Positions 35,943-44,053 of a stretch of DNA of 64,000 nucleotides are shown here, in pieces. Position 1 is the stretch's first letter, and the number at the start of each line of letters is the position of its first letter. This DNA is from Lachnospiraceae bacterium (lineage in GTDB: Bacteria; Bacillota; Clostridia; Lachnospirales; Lachnospiraceae). The stretch is from the NCBI GenBank assembly GCA_024690205.1, contig JAILCX010000043.1, positions 19,277-83,276 of the forward strand. The letters run 5' to 3'. The position numbers were made by a program, and so were the translations under genes. Below the pieces are notes generated by a model. The model ran no database searches and was not told the origin of the DNA. It was given only the letters and a program-made list of their open reading frames with translations.

Positions 35943-36507
35943 GAAAGAGTTTCTCAAGGAACTGGAAAAGCGCCTGCTTTATATTCCCAAAGAGGACAGG
36001 GAAGACGCGCTTGGTTACTATGAAGAATATATAGAAGATATGGGACTTGGTGAAGATGACGATGTTATCTCAAAACTCGGAACACCCAAGGATGTATCCA
36101 GAGAGATAATCGATCAGTGCACACAGAAGCACGCCGAGAAAGTAAAGGAATCCAAAGGTGTTAAAGGAAAATTCACCGTTGTCTGGTTGACGATACTCGG
36201 ATTTTTATCACTTCCGATTTCCGTTCCGCTCGCAATTGCAGTACTTGCATTTGTTATTGGAATAGTAGTCGCTATCGGAGCTATATTGTTTTCATTATTT
36301 ATTTCTTCGATCGCATGTATCATTTCAGGTATCGCAGGTTTTTTCTGGGGCATATTCGTCACAGGGATCAGTCAAAAGATCTTTACGATGGGTGTAGGAC
36401 TCTTACTTATAGGAGTCGGAGTGCTTTTAGGCACATTGATATTATGGCTGTTTAGGGGCATTTCAAATCTTGTCTTCAGAAGAAAAGTTAAAAAATCGGA
36501 GGAATAA
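35935..36507 (+). CDS. DUF1700 (HAAS) membrane protein
   Basis: This 190-residue protein has an N-terminal HAAS/DUF1700 domain (MNKKEFLKELEKRLLYIPKE, then DALGYYEEYIEDMG) of about 75 residues. Three hydrophobic helices (about 78-175) and a basic tail follow. GGGAGGAG just upstream chooses ATG 35935 over an earlier in-frame start inside padR. The family is regularly found with PadR regulators and DUF4097 proteins and is thought to join envelope-stress sensing; the exact role is not known. Confidence 0.87.
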   Translation: MNKKEFLKELEKRLLYIPKEDREDALGYYEEYIEDMGLGEDDDVISKLGTPKDVSREIIDQCTQKHAEKVKESKGVKGKFTVVWLTILGFLSLPISVPLAIAVLAFVIGIVVAIGAILFSLFISSIACIISGIAGFFWGIFVTGISQKIFTMGVGLLLIGVGVLLGTLILWLFRGISNLVFRRKVKKSEE

Positions 36508-36510
36508 AAA

Positions 36511-37410
36511 ATGAAAAGATTTAATTTTTTGATAATAGTGATATCTTTGGTGTTTATCATTTTGGGCGCCGGCTTGCTTTCTTGGGGATTACGCTCAGGC
36601 GCAAAGCCCGTTGTAAGGGTCGGAGATAAGAATGCCAGTGGAAGCAATGATTATGTTTCGGGCGAAATTGAGATAACCGAGTTTGATGATCTTTTGGTCG
36701 ACGCCACATCCATGGATGTGACTATCGAAGAAGGCGATTCATATTCCCTTACATATTACTGCCTTCCTGATAACATACCGGTTGTGGAACAAAATGGTAA
36801 AAAGCTTTCTGTCAGACAGAATACAAAAAACGGTATTGTTCTTTTGTCATTTAGTTTTGATTTTAATTCTGATAATGAATATTATAAGATCACTGTTCCT
36901 AAAAATGCCGGATCGATAACCGGTGATCTGAAGCTTACATCAGGAGCCCTTAAATTGAGTGATATAGAGCTTGATGGAAGCGCCAAAATTACATCCGGTG
37001 ATTATAATATGAACAATGTAAAGGGCAAAGAACTTAAACTTACAGCGACATCAGGTGGATACCTTATTAGCGACTGCGAATATGATGATATGCAGATAAA
37101 GGTCACATCGGGAGACGTTAAGTGTGAGAATGTTACATTTAAAAAACTCGACCTTAACGTAACAAGCGGAGATATGAAATTCGACAACATTTCTACTGAC
37201 GATGTTTTTGTGGACATGACTTCCGGAAGTGTTAAAATGGATATCAGGGGTAGGGAAGAAGATTATGACTACTCAGTAAAGGTTACTTCAGGGGATATAA
37301 CTATCGGAGGAAATGAAGTGACGGGAAAATACTCCACCGATAAAGGAAGAGCTAAAAAGATAGAAGCTAAAGCCACAAGTGGAGATCTTAACATTACGTT
37401 CATGGAATAA
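36511..37410 (+). CDS. DUF4097 membrane-anchored beta-helix protein
   Basis: This 299-residue protein has one N-terminal helix (about 5-26), then an extracellular region of short repeated beta strands with recurring T-S-G-D and T-S-G-x-L turns (KLTSGALKLSDIELDGS, KITSGDYNMNNV, KVTSGDVKCENV), the hallmark of DUF4097/adhesin-like beta helices. It lies three bases after the DUF1700 gene and 12 before the large fusion gene. The likely role is at the envelope, together with PadR/DUF1700; no enzyme motif is seen. Confidence 0.87.
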   Translation: MKRFNFLIIVISLVFIILGAGLLSWGLRSGAKPVVRVGDKNASGSNDYVSGEIEITEFDDLLVDATSMDVTIEEGDSYSLTYYCLPDNIPVVEQNGKKLSVRQNTKNGIVLLSFSFDFNSDNEYYKITVPKNAGSITGDLKLTSGALKLSDIELDGSAKITSGDYNMNNVKGKELKLTATSGGYLISDCEYDDMQIKVTSGDVKCENVTFKKLDLNVTSGDMKFDNISTDDVFVDMTSGSVKMDIRGREEDYDYSVKVTSGDITIGGNEVTGKYSTDKGRAKKIEAKATSGDLNITFME

Positions 37411-37422
37411 TGATCGGTAAAT

Positions 37423-40074
37423 ATGGAAAATCAAAGATCGTTGGTTGCAGTCATCCCTTGTGATGACTACGATGAACAAAAAGTATATGAATGCTTAAAA
37501 AGAGGAATCGACGCACTCGGAGGTATCGGCGAGTTTGTAGACAGGGATGAAAAGATCCTTGTAAAGCCTAACCTTTTAAGTGCGGCCGATCCCGATAAAG
37601 CAGTAACAACTCACCCTTCTGTATTGAAGGGTGTTTTGCGTATTCTAAATGAATTCGGAAGTAAGGATGTGTCTTTCGGTGATTCACCGGGACACGGCAG
37701 CTGCGAGGGCGCTTTAAGGGCTCTCGGAATGAATGATAGCAATTCCTATGGAGCAAGGATAGTTCCGATGTCCGATGAGGTACATGTGGATTTTGAGGAC
37801 GGAATAGCCTGCAAAGAGTTTTATTTTTGCAAAGAGGTTGTGGAATCCGATGCGATAATAAACGTCTGCAAGATGAAGACACATGCCCTTGAAAGGGTCA
37901 CCGGAGCAGTAAAGAATGTATACGGATTTGTCTGCGGATTCAGAAAAGCCGCAGGTCATGTAAAGTTCCCTAATGATACGGTCTTTGCAAGAATGGTTGC
38001 GGATATCCACAGATATACAAAACCGAGACTGCATATCATGGACGGTATAGTTGCGATGGAAGGTAACGGTCCTGCTGCAGGTGTGCCCGTTAAGATGAAC
38101 GTTCTTTTGATATCAAAGGATCCCGTGGCGCTTGATACAGTCTTTTGTTATCTTGTGGACCTTGATCCCGAATTGATCCCCACAAATTCACAGGGCGCCA
38201 GAATGGGTATCGGCACAGATTCCGAAGATGAGATTCAGATCATTCTTTGCACAAACAACGAGGACGAGAACAAAGGGGACGGTTCTCTTTGGCTGGGAGA
38301 CAAAAGGGACGGTTCTCCTTGTCTGCAAAATGCTAACAGGACGGTCACGAGATCGGAATTATTTGAACTGTACGGCAATCCGAAATTCGATGTCGGCCGT
38401 GAAAAACCCAGAAAGACGTTTTTGCTTGAGTATTCCGGCATAATGACAAGGCTTTCAAGACGCCCTGTTATCGATAAGAGCAAATGCGTTAAATGCGGAA
38501 TATGTGTCGAACATTGTCCCGTCCCGGGAAAGGCTGTTTCGTTTAAGAACGGCAAAAATGAACCTCCCAGTTATGATTATTCAAAATGTATAAGATGCTA
38601 TTGCTGCCAGGAAATGTGTCCCAAACATGCCATAGCACCGGGTCAGGGTATTTTCGGAAACAGAAAGGGAAGAACCGGGATAAAAGTTCTTTTGGCGGTC
38701 ATATTGCTCGGAGTTTTGGTGACAATAGGGACGATTCTCTTTCTCCGCTCAGGTTCGTCAAATCCTCCTACGGGAAACCCGACACAGGCTGATCAGACTA
38801 CGGAACCCTCAAAGACTGAAATAACAACGGAAACATCAAAGACAGAAGAATCCGCATCATCAAAGACCGAAGAAAATAAAGCAGAGCCCAAAGATGCCGA
38901 CACTTCGGAAGAGCCTGTAAAAACGGATGATAATATAAAAACGGAAGAAGAAACTACCGGGGAAGATATGAATAAAACAGAAGCCGGAACAAAAGAATAT
39001 TTTGGATCGCTTGATAAAAAGGCTGTTCCGTCAGAATATGAAACAATGCGCGGATTAAATGCCACCGAGCTTGTAAGCGAGTTAAAATGCGGATGGAATC
39101 TTGGCAATTCGCTTGAGTCATTAGGCTCTGAAACGGAATGGGGCAATCCCGCGACCACAAAAGAAATGATAGATGCCATAACCGCCAAAGGCTTTAATAC
39201 CATAAGGATCCCGGTATCATGGGGCCAGTATACCGAAAAGACGGAAAACGGCTATATCATAGACCGCGCTTTTATCGAAAGAGTCGGTGAAGTGGTTGAT
39301 TATGCCATAGAAAACGATATGTATGTTATATTGAACACACATCATGAGACCGGCTGGCTCATACCTACCGACAAGATGATCGGTGATTCTTATGATAAGT
39401 ACCGTGACATATGGTTCCAGATAGCTTATTACTTCAAAGATTACGGGGATCATCTTATTTTTGAAGGACTTAACGAGCCGAGAGATGAAGGCGGAGAAAA
39501 AGAATGGGAAGGCGGAACCGCAGAAAACAGAAGGATCATAAGCGAGCTTCTTGATATATTCGTTGAAACCGTCCGTTCGACCGGAGGGAACAATGAGCAA
39601 AGACTTCTCCTTATAACATCTGAAGCAGCTTGCTTTATGGATTCGGCCCTAAAGGATGTAAAAGTTCCCGATGATAAATATGTCGGGGTTTCGATCCATG
39701 CATACACTCCTTATGATTTTACGTTCAATCATGATGGGGATTACGATGACTGGGACGGTTCACACAAAAGTGATATTCAGTGGACCTTTAGTCAGATAAA
39801 TAAGTATTTCCTGAATAAAGGAATTCCGGTAGTCATGACTGAGTTCGGCGCGGAACGTAAAGGAAGCGCAACGGATAATAACGACAAAGAAGTTGTTAAA
39901 TGGATGAGAGATTATATGACGTTTGCCAGCAAATACAAGGTTCCTGTCGTAATATGGGATAATAACCTTGTAAACGGAAACGGAGAAAGGTTTGGATTGC
40001 TTAACAGAAGAACTTTAACCTGGGACCGCGAGGAGATAGTTGATACGCTTATAAACGGCTATAAACCTGAATAA
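37423..40074 (+). CDS. Fusion protein: DUF362, 2x[4Fe-4S] ferredoxin, membrane anchor, GH5 cellulase
   Basis: One uninterrupted 883-codon frame joins two unrelated modules. Residues 1 to about 340 form a DUF362 domain (ILVKPNLLSAADPDKAVTTH, INVCKMKTHALERVTGAVKN). Residues 351-403 hold two 4Fe-4S motifs (C355, C358, C361, C365; C389, C392, C395, C399). Residues 418-441 are a membrane helix preceded by basic residues, so the N-terminus should be cytoplasmic. Residues 444-525 are a Thr/Glu/Ser/Lys linker. Residues about 530-883 form a GH5 endoglucanase domain (CGWNLGNSLES, IRIPVSWGQY, ILNTHHE, acid/base E685 in GLNEP, nucleophile E807 in MTEFGAE). The cellulase would face outside. An in-frame repeat pair is at residues 283-302. 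Domain calls are firm; the joint function is unknown. Confidence 0.9.
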   Translation: MENQRSLVAVIPCDDYDEQKVYECLKRGIDALGGIGEFVDRDEKILVKPNLLSAADPDKAVTTHPSVLKGVLRILNEFGSKDVSFGDSPGHGSCEGALRALGMNDSNSYGARIVPMSDEVHVDFEDGIACKEFYFCKEVVESDAIINVCKMKTHALERVTGAVKNVYGFVCGFRKAAGHVKFPNDTVFARMVADIHRYTKPRLHIMDGIVAMEGNGPAAGVPVKMNVLLISKDPVALDTVFCYLVDLDPELIPTNSQGARMGIGTDSEDEIQIILCTNNEDENKGDGSLWLGDKRDGSPCLQNANRTVTRSELFELYGNPKFDVGREKPRKTFLLEYSGIMTRLSRRPVIDKSKCVKCGICVEHCPVPGKAVSFKNGKNEPPSYDYSKCIRCYCCQEMCPKHAIAPGQGIFGNRKGRTGIKVLLAVILLGVLVTIGTILFLRSGSSNPPTGNPTQADQTTEPSKTEITTETSKTEESASSKTEENKAEPKDADTSEEPVKTDDNIKTEEETTGEDMNKTEAGTKEYFGSLDKKAVPSEYETMRGLNATELVSELKCGWNLGNSLESLGSETEWGNPATTKEMIDAITAKGFNTIRIPVSWGQYTEKTENGYIIDRAFIERVGEVVDYAIENDMYVILNTHHETGWLIPTDKMIGDSYDKYRDIWFQIAYYFKDYGDHLIFEGLNEPRDEGGEKEWEGGTAENRRIISELLDIFVETVRSTGGNNEQRLLLITSEAACFMDSALKDVKVPDDKYVGVSIHAYTPYDFTFNHDGDYDDWDGSHKSDIQWTFSQINKYFLNKGIPVVMTEFGAERKGSATDNNDKEVVKWMRDYMTFASKYKVPVVIWDNNLVNGNGERFGLLNRRTLTWDREEIVDTLINGYKPE
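38268..38328. repeat. Two tandem REP-like hairpin units inside the fusion gene
   Basis: Two copies about 29-30 bp apart share the core GGGACGGTTCTC (cores at 38276-38287 and 38306-38317). Each is flanked by short complementary arms (CAAAG/CTTTG; AGACAA/TTGTCT), so each can form a hairpin. They encode GDGSLWLGDKRDGSPCLQ in frame within the DUF362 part. The core resembles GGGGACGGTTCT repeats that I recall as dispersed elements in several bacterial genomes, linked to REP-associated transposases; this attribution is from memory and unverified. Confidence 0.6.
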
Positions 40075-40094
40075 AGATAAATGAGAGAGATTTA

Positions 40095-41852
40095 ATGGCT
40101 ATCAAAGACAAGCATTATGATGCCTTTATAAGTTACAGGCACTCGGAACTTGACAGTAAGGTTGCAATCGAACTTCACAGGAAGCTCGAACGCTTTCGCC
40201 TGCCTGCAAATATCAGAAAGAATTTTCCTAAGGATCATCAAAGGATAGAGCGTGTCTTTAGGGATCAGGATGAACTACCGCTTGCCGAAAACCTGTCAGA
40301 TCCTATTGAACAGGCGCTTCAAAACTCTGATTTTCTGATAGTCATATGTACACCACGCCTTCCAGAATCAAAGTGGTGCCAAAAGGAGATGGAGACATTT
40401 AAGAAGCTCCACGGGCAGGAGAGGATCCTTGCCATCCTTGCGGAGGGCGAACCGGAGCAGTCGTTCCCCAAGGCCATATGTTTCAGGGAAGTCGTATCAA
40501 AAGATGAAAACGGTAATGAGGTGGTCACAAAGACACCCGTAGAACCGCTTGCCGCAGATGTAAGGTCTGAATCGGCTAAAAAAAGAAGCAGGATGATAGA
40601 TGATGCCATCTTAAGGATGGCGGCTCCGATGTTCGGACTAGGTTACGATGACCTTAAGCAAAGACACAGGGAGCAAAAGATCAAAAGGATAGCTCTTGTT
40701 TCGGGTATCGTGGCAGCATTATCCATGGTTTTCGGACTTGTCTTTCTTGGCCTGGCATTAAAGATAAATTCCCAGAAAAATGTCATTAAAGCGCAGCATG
40801 ACGAACTTGAAGCGCAATATGACATCCAACAGCAAAAGTACTGTGAGGCGATGAATCTTGTCGCAGATACGCTGTTAAAAAAAGGACAAAAGACGGAAGC
40901 CGTATACGCACTTAAAAGTGCCATGCCGACAAGCAGTGAAGATGATTCAAAGCCGCATCTTTCATCCAATGTGCGTGAACTTACAAAAGTCCTGAATATC
41001 TACGACTATAACGTATTTGTTCAGACCGAAACCATTCCTGTTGATGATTTTGATACCGATTTGTTTAACGGATATTTCGGAGAATATGATTTCCTTAGCG
41101 ATTACATGAACGGACAGACGATCATGTGTGCCGAAAAATACGACCGCGATCATGTTTTGCTCATAAGTGATCTTTGCAGGTTTTACCTTTATGATACCGA
41201 AGAAAATGTTCTTATTGACTATAGCAGAGGACTTTTCAATTCTCCTCCCGAAGGTTATGTTTTCGGAGCTGCATATGATGACGGAACCATATATATAGAG
41301 TTTAATGACGTCGATTTTGTATCATGCTATGAAAAAAAGGAATCGGATGACCTTAAAGATGCAGGTCAGATACCCGTAAAGGATCTAAGGTCTGCACGCG
41401 GTCTTGAAACACCCGTAGAAGAAGAGGATATTGTTTCCGATGACGGAGAATACTTCATGCGCCTTGGTAATGATAATGTATTGTCAATATACAGGGCCGG
41501 AGAAGATGATCCTTTTAAGGTCATATATGATATCCTTGGCTCTTATTACGATATCGTAAAGGTTAATGATAAAGGCTGGTATATCTTAAGGGGAAAAGGC
41601 TTTTCGTCATTGCTTTTTGATGAAGAATTTGACATTATCGCCGATATACCTTATTTTTATGAATGCGCGGATGATGATGAGATTGTTATCTATTCAGCAA
41701 ATGAAAACAATTCATTTTATGATCTTTATTATGTTCCTTTGGCCGGATTCGATGACCTAATGGATGCGGCAGAAAAAGAACTCAAAGGATTTAAACCCGA
41801 TAAGGGATTCCTTGAAAGATATAAGATGATAACGACAACCAAAGAAGAATAA
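40095..41852 (+). CDS. TIR-domain protein with membrane anchor and large C-terminal region
   Basis: Residues 1 to about 150 form a TIR domain: DAFISYRHSELD at the first strand, the BB-loop region VFRDQDELPLAENLSDPIEQAL, and SKWCQKEME with Glu98, the position of the catalytic Glu of NAD-cleaving TIR proteins. A membrane helix (about 198-223) is followed by a coiled coil (225-255). The C-terminal 280 residues are rich in short beta strands with Asp/Tyr, possibly a degenerate propeller. The N-terminal TIR is predicted to be cytoplasmic and the C-terminal part extracellular. It may be a sensor with NADase or signalling output. No defence genes lie beside it; it follows the GH5 fusion by 20 bases. 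Confidence 0.85.
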   Translation: MAIKDKHYDAFISYRHSELDSKVAIELHRKLERFRLPANIRKNFPKDHQRIERVFRDQDELPLAENLSDPIEQALQNSDFLIVICTPRLPESKWCQKEMETFKKLHGQERILAILAEGEPEQSFPKAICFREVVSKDENGNEVVTKTPVEPLAADVRSESAKKRSRMIDDAILRMAAPMFGLGYDDLKQRHREQKIKRIALVSGIVAALSMVFGLVFLGLALKINSQKNVIKAQHDELEAQYDIQQQKYCEAMNLVADTLLKKGQKTEAVYALKSAMPTSSEDDSKPHLSSNVRELTKVLNIYDYNVFVQTETIPVDDFDTDLFNGYFGEYDFLSDYMNGQTIMCAEKYDRDHVLLISDLCRFYLYDTEENVLIDYSRGLFNSPPEGYVFGAAYDDGTIYIEFNDVDFVSCYEKKESDDLKDAGQIPVKDLRSARGLETPVEEEDIVSDDGEYFMRLGNDNVLSIYRAGEDDPFKVIYDILGSYYDIVKVNDKGWYILRGKGFSSLLFDEEFDIIADIPYFYECADDDEIVIYSANENNSFYDLYYVPLAGFDDLMDAAEKELKGFKPDKGFLERYKMITTTKEE

Positions 41853-41874
41853 ACCCGAAACGGAGGATTTTAAC

Positions 41875-42168
41875 ATGGCAGATTTTGTCAGCATTGATGC
41901 AGAAGACGATCAGTTTGCTTATCGGTACGACACTCAGCTTTTGATAGATCGTAGAGATAAGGACCTTGATGAGGACGAGATAGCAGATTACATTACGGAC
42001 AACTTTGAGGGAAACAGCCTTATTGCAGCAGGCGATGAGGATATGGTAAAGATCCATTTCCATACCAATGAACCCTGGAAGATCCTTGAGTATTGTAATT
42101 CGGTTGGTGAGATCTACGATATCGTTGTAGAAGATATGATAAGACAGTCAGACGGTAAACAGGGCTGA
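41875..42168 (+). CDS. Stand-alone FakA-middle-like domain protein
   Basis: This 97-residue protein matches the middle domain of fatty acid kinase subunit FakA (YloV/DhaL-like) in its central part: NSLIAAGDEDMVKIHFHTNEPWKILEYCNSVGEIYDI, compared with the family pattern V-V-G-D-D-x-x-V-K-V-H-V-H-T-N-x-P. The DAK2 kinase domain and C-terminal FakB-binding domain are absent. The His pair of HFHTN is kept. CGGAGG precedes the ATG. It sits opposite a DegV/FakB-like gene across a shared terminator. It could be a remnant or a small adaptor; the family link is a by-eye match. Confidence 0.7.
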   Translation: MADFVSIDAEDDQFAYRYDTQLLIDRRDKDLDEDEIADYITDNFEGNSLIAAGDEDMVKIHFHTNEPWKILEYCNSVGEIYDIVVEDMIRQSDGKQG

Positions 42169-42170
42169 TA

Positions 42171-42206
42171 AAAAAGGTGTTCCTTTCGGAACACCTTTTT
42201 ATTTTT
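42171..42206. terminator. Bidirectional terminator between the TIR operon and degV
   Basis: A 13-bp perfect stem (42171-42183 with 42188-42200), four-base loop, A-run on the left and T-run on the right. It serves both converging genes and overlaps the last degV codons. Confidence 0.92.
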
Positions 42207-43092
42207 GATTAGATCTGACGTTTTCATCACCGAGGAAAAATAAAGCAACAGTTCCCGGACCTACGTGCGAGCCTGTAACGGGCTCATAACAAACCGTCAG
42301 TATTTCTTTCGGAGGATTGTTTTTATTCAGAAGTTCTATGAGGTATTTTGTATCCTCTTCATTGTCCGAATGTGCTATTCCAACTATCTGGCTTCCGGGA
42401 TCTTTGACAAGACGGTCATACCTTTCTGCCATTGATTTGATAGCGGATTTGCTTCCTCGCACTTTGGCGATATTGATGATCTGTCCAAGTTCATTTCCCA
42501 TAAGAATGGGCTTTATATTTAGGAGATTACCGATTATCATCGCTGCATTTGATAAACGGCCGGTCCGCTGCAGATGTCTTAATGAATCAACCGTAAATAC
42601 CTGATAAATACATTTACACATTTTATCAAGTTCTTTGTAGCATTCTTCAATATCAAGACCTTTATCACGAAGCTCTATGGCTTTTAGAAGGACGATGCCT
42701 TCTCCTAATGATGCGGCTTTGGTATCAAGCATTAAGAATTTTCTTTCGGGAAATTCTTCTTCAAGCATTTTTTTAGCCGCAAGCGAAGAGTTATAAGAAC
42801 CGCTTATTCCCGATGACATCGATATATAAAGAACATCCTGCCCCTTTTTGGCGTATTCGGACATATGGTCAAAATATGTCTGAGGGGTCACCTGGGATGT
42901 ATTAAACAGGGTTCCCTTTCTTATCAAATCATAGAATTCCTTTCCGTCAAAAGAATCTATATCGATACAGCTTAACTGTTCCTTATCATCCCTTTTTTTA
43001 TAGTAAGTAAAGGGGACTAAAGTGACTCCGTGCTGACTTAAAAGCCTCATGGGGACGTTACAGGACGTGTCGGATACAATTGCAAAACTCAC
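42199..43092 (-). CDS. DegV family fatty-acid-binding protein (FakB-like)
   Basis: This 297-residue DegV protein binds a single fatty acid; FakB members present it to the FakA kinase for phosphorylation. It shows FAIVSDTSCNVP at the N-terminus, the SQVTPQTYFDHMSEYAKKG block, ISMSSGISGSYNSS (fatty-acid carboxylate site), RHLQRTGRLSNAAMIIGNLLNIKPIL and GSHVGPGTVALFFLG at the end. The start is GTG with GGAG upstream. It faces a FakA-like domain gene; no complete FakA is in the window. Confidence 0.93.
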   Translation of the reverse strand: MSFAIVSDTSCNVPMRLLSQHGVTLVPFTYYKKRDDKEQLSCIDIDSFDGKEFYDLIRKGTLFNTSQVTPQTYFDHMSEYAKKGQDVLYISMSSGISGSYNSSLAAKKMLEEEFPERKFLMLDTKAASLGEGIVLLKAIELRDKGLDIEECYKELDKMCKCIYQVFTVDSLRHLQRTGRLSNAAMIIGNLLNIKPILMGNELGQIINIAKVRGSKSAIKSMAERYDRLVKDPGSQIVGIAHSDNEEDTKYLIELLNKNNPPKEILTVCYEPVTGSHVGPGTVALFFLGDENVRSNQK

Positions 43093-43134
43093 GTTTTTTT
43101 CTCCAATCTCGAACTAAATATATTTACGCTAGAT

Positions 43135-43163
43135 ATTGTAGTATACAAAACTACATATAGCAA
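43135..43163 (-). promoter_or_regulatory. Promoter of degV (minus strand)
   Basis: On the minus strand TTGCTA (43158-43163), 17 bp, TACAAT (43135-43140). A small dyad GTAGT/ACTAC (43138-43142 with 43150-43154) overlaps it. The rest of the 287-bp gap to 43380 is very AT-rich and shows no other clear element. Confidence 0.65.
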
Positions 43164-43379
43164 CTTAAAAAACCACTAAATTATTAAAATCTTTATAAAC
43201 AGGGTGCTCTGGCAGTTTGCACAAAAAAAATTAACAAACTGTTTAAAATTTATTCAAGAAGTAAAAAAAGTGCTTTAAAAAGTAAAAGAATTACATTCAA
43301 TCATTTGGAAGGTTTTTATATATTATATTTGTGGTCAATTGGACCGCTTTGTACATAATTGTCAGAAAGCATTAAGGAA

Positions 43380-43964
43380 ATGAAGAGTTTTAAGCATATC
43401 GTTTCGGGAATTGCACTGGTATTTTTAGTGTTCACACTTACCGGATGCAACGTAACAACCGAAAGATGGGCATACAATCACGAAACAGATAAAGAGATAC
43501 TTGCTCTTTCAAGTAACGGAAAAGCTGTTTTTAAAAACAACAAATATAAATACACAAAAGACGACAGTTTCATCAATTTGACCGATAAGGACGGAAATAC
43601 AACATCATTACGTTACTATATGGACGGTGATGCGATGGTCCTGTACGAAAGCTCAACTTATCAGTATGCAGGAGAAGGGGAGCCGGACGGAGTGGTCGGA
43701 ATATGGCTTCAGGATAATAACTGGTCCTATCAGTTCAACGCAGACGGAAAGTTTTCAGAGGACAATATCTTCTATGGATTCTACAGTGTTGATGAAGCGA
43801 ATTCCAGCATAAAGCTCATGTACGATGAACCGTTACAGGATGCGATCCTTTACTATCATTTGAACGGCAACGAATTAACGATAGAATATCCCTGGACGCT
43901 GGTACATCTTACAGACAAAGATGATGCGGTCATAGATAACGGAACACAGACCGGACAAAAATAA
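43380..43964 (+). CDS. Small lipoprotein, DUF5640-like
   Basis: This protein of about 194 residues starts with a lipoprotein signal (MKSFKHIVSGIALVFLVF, then TLTGC). It then has two similar beta-rich stretches in which a phrase for the residual state (W-x-Y-N and W-S-Y-Q-F-N-A-D-G-K-F) recurs: GVVGIWLQDNNWSYQFNADG resembles the lipocalin-like repeats of DUF5640 lipoproteins. A TTG at 43359 would add seven residues before the signal; ATG 43380 is favoured. Function unknown. It may be co-transcribed with the ABC operon 90 bp downstream. Confidence 0.72.
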   Translation: MKSFKHIVSGIALVFLVFTLTGCNVTTERWAYNHETDKEILALSSNGKAVFKNNKYKYTKDDSFINLTDKDGNTTSLRYYMDGDAMVLYESSTYQYAGEGEPDGVVGIWLQDNNWSYQFNADGKFSEDNIFYGFYSVDEANSSIKLMYDEPLQDAILYYHLNGNELTIEYPWTLVHLTDKDDAVIDNGTQTGQK

Positions 43965-43977
43965 TTAAGTTGGTCAA

Positions 43978-43997
43978 AAGCGGTTTTCCGCTTCTTG
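43978..43997 (+). terminator. Short hairpin after the lipoprotein gene
   Basis: A 6-bp stem AAGCGG/CCGCTT with loop TTTT (43978-43993) followed by CTTG. A second 6-bp hairpin (GACGGA/TCCGTC, 44006-44020) follows. Both are weak, so partial read-through to the next gene is likely. Confidence 0.4.
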
Positions 43998-44053
43998 ATA
44001 GAAACGACGGATGGTCCGTCAAAAACTATTTTCATTTTTTAAGGAGGTAAATT

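Noticed and set aside
38268..38328. CRISPR repeat or direct tandem duplication
   Set aside because: Only two units with no spacers of regular length; each unit forms its own hairpin, which fits a REP-like element better.
37423..40074. Two separate genes merged by a missed frameshift
   Set aside because: The frame continues without change through the membrane helix and linker, whose composition is sensible for that role, and no ribosome site with a good start precedes the GH5 part. A sequencing error removing a stop cannot be fully excluded.
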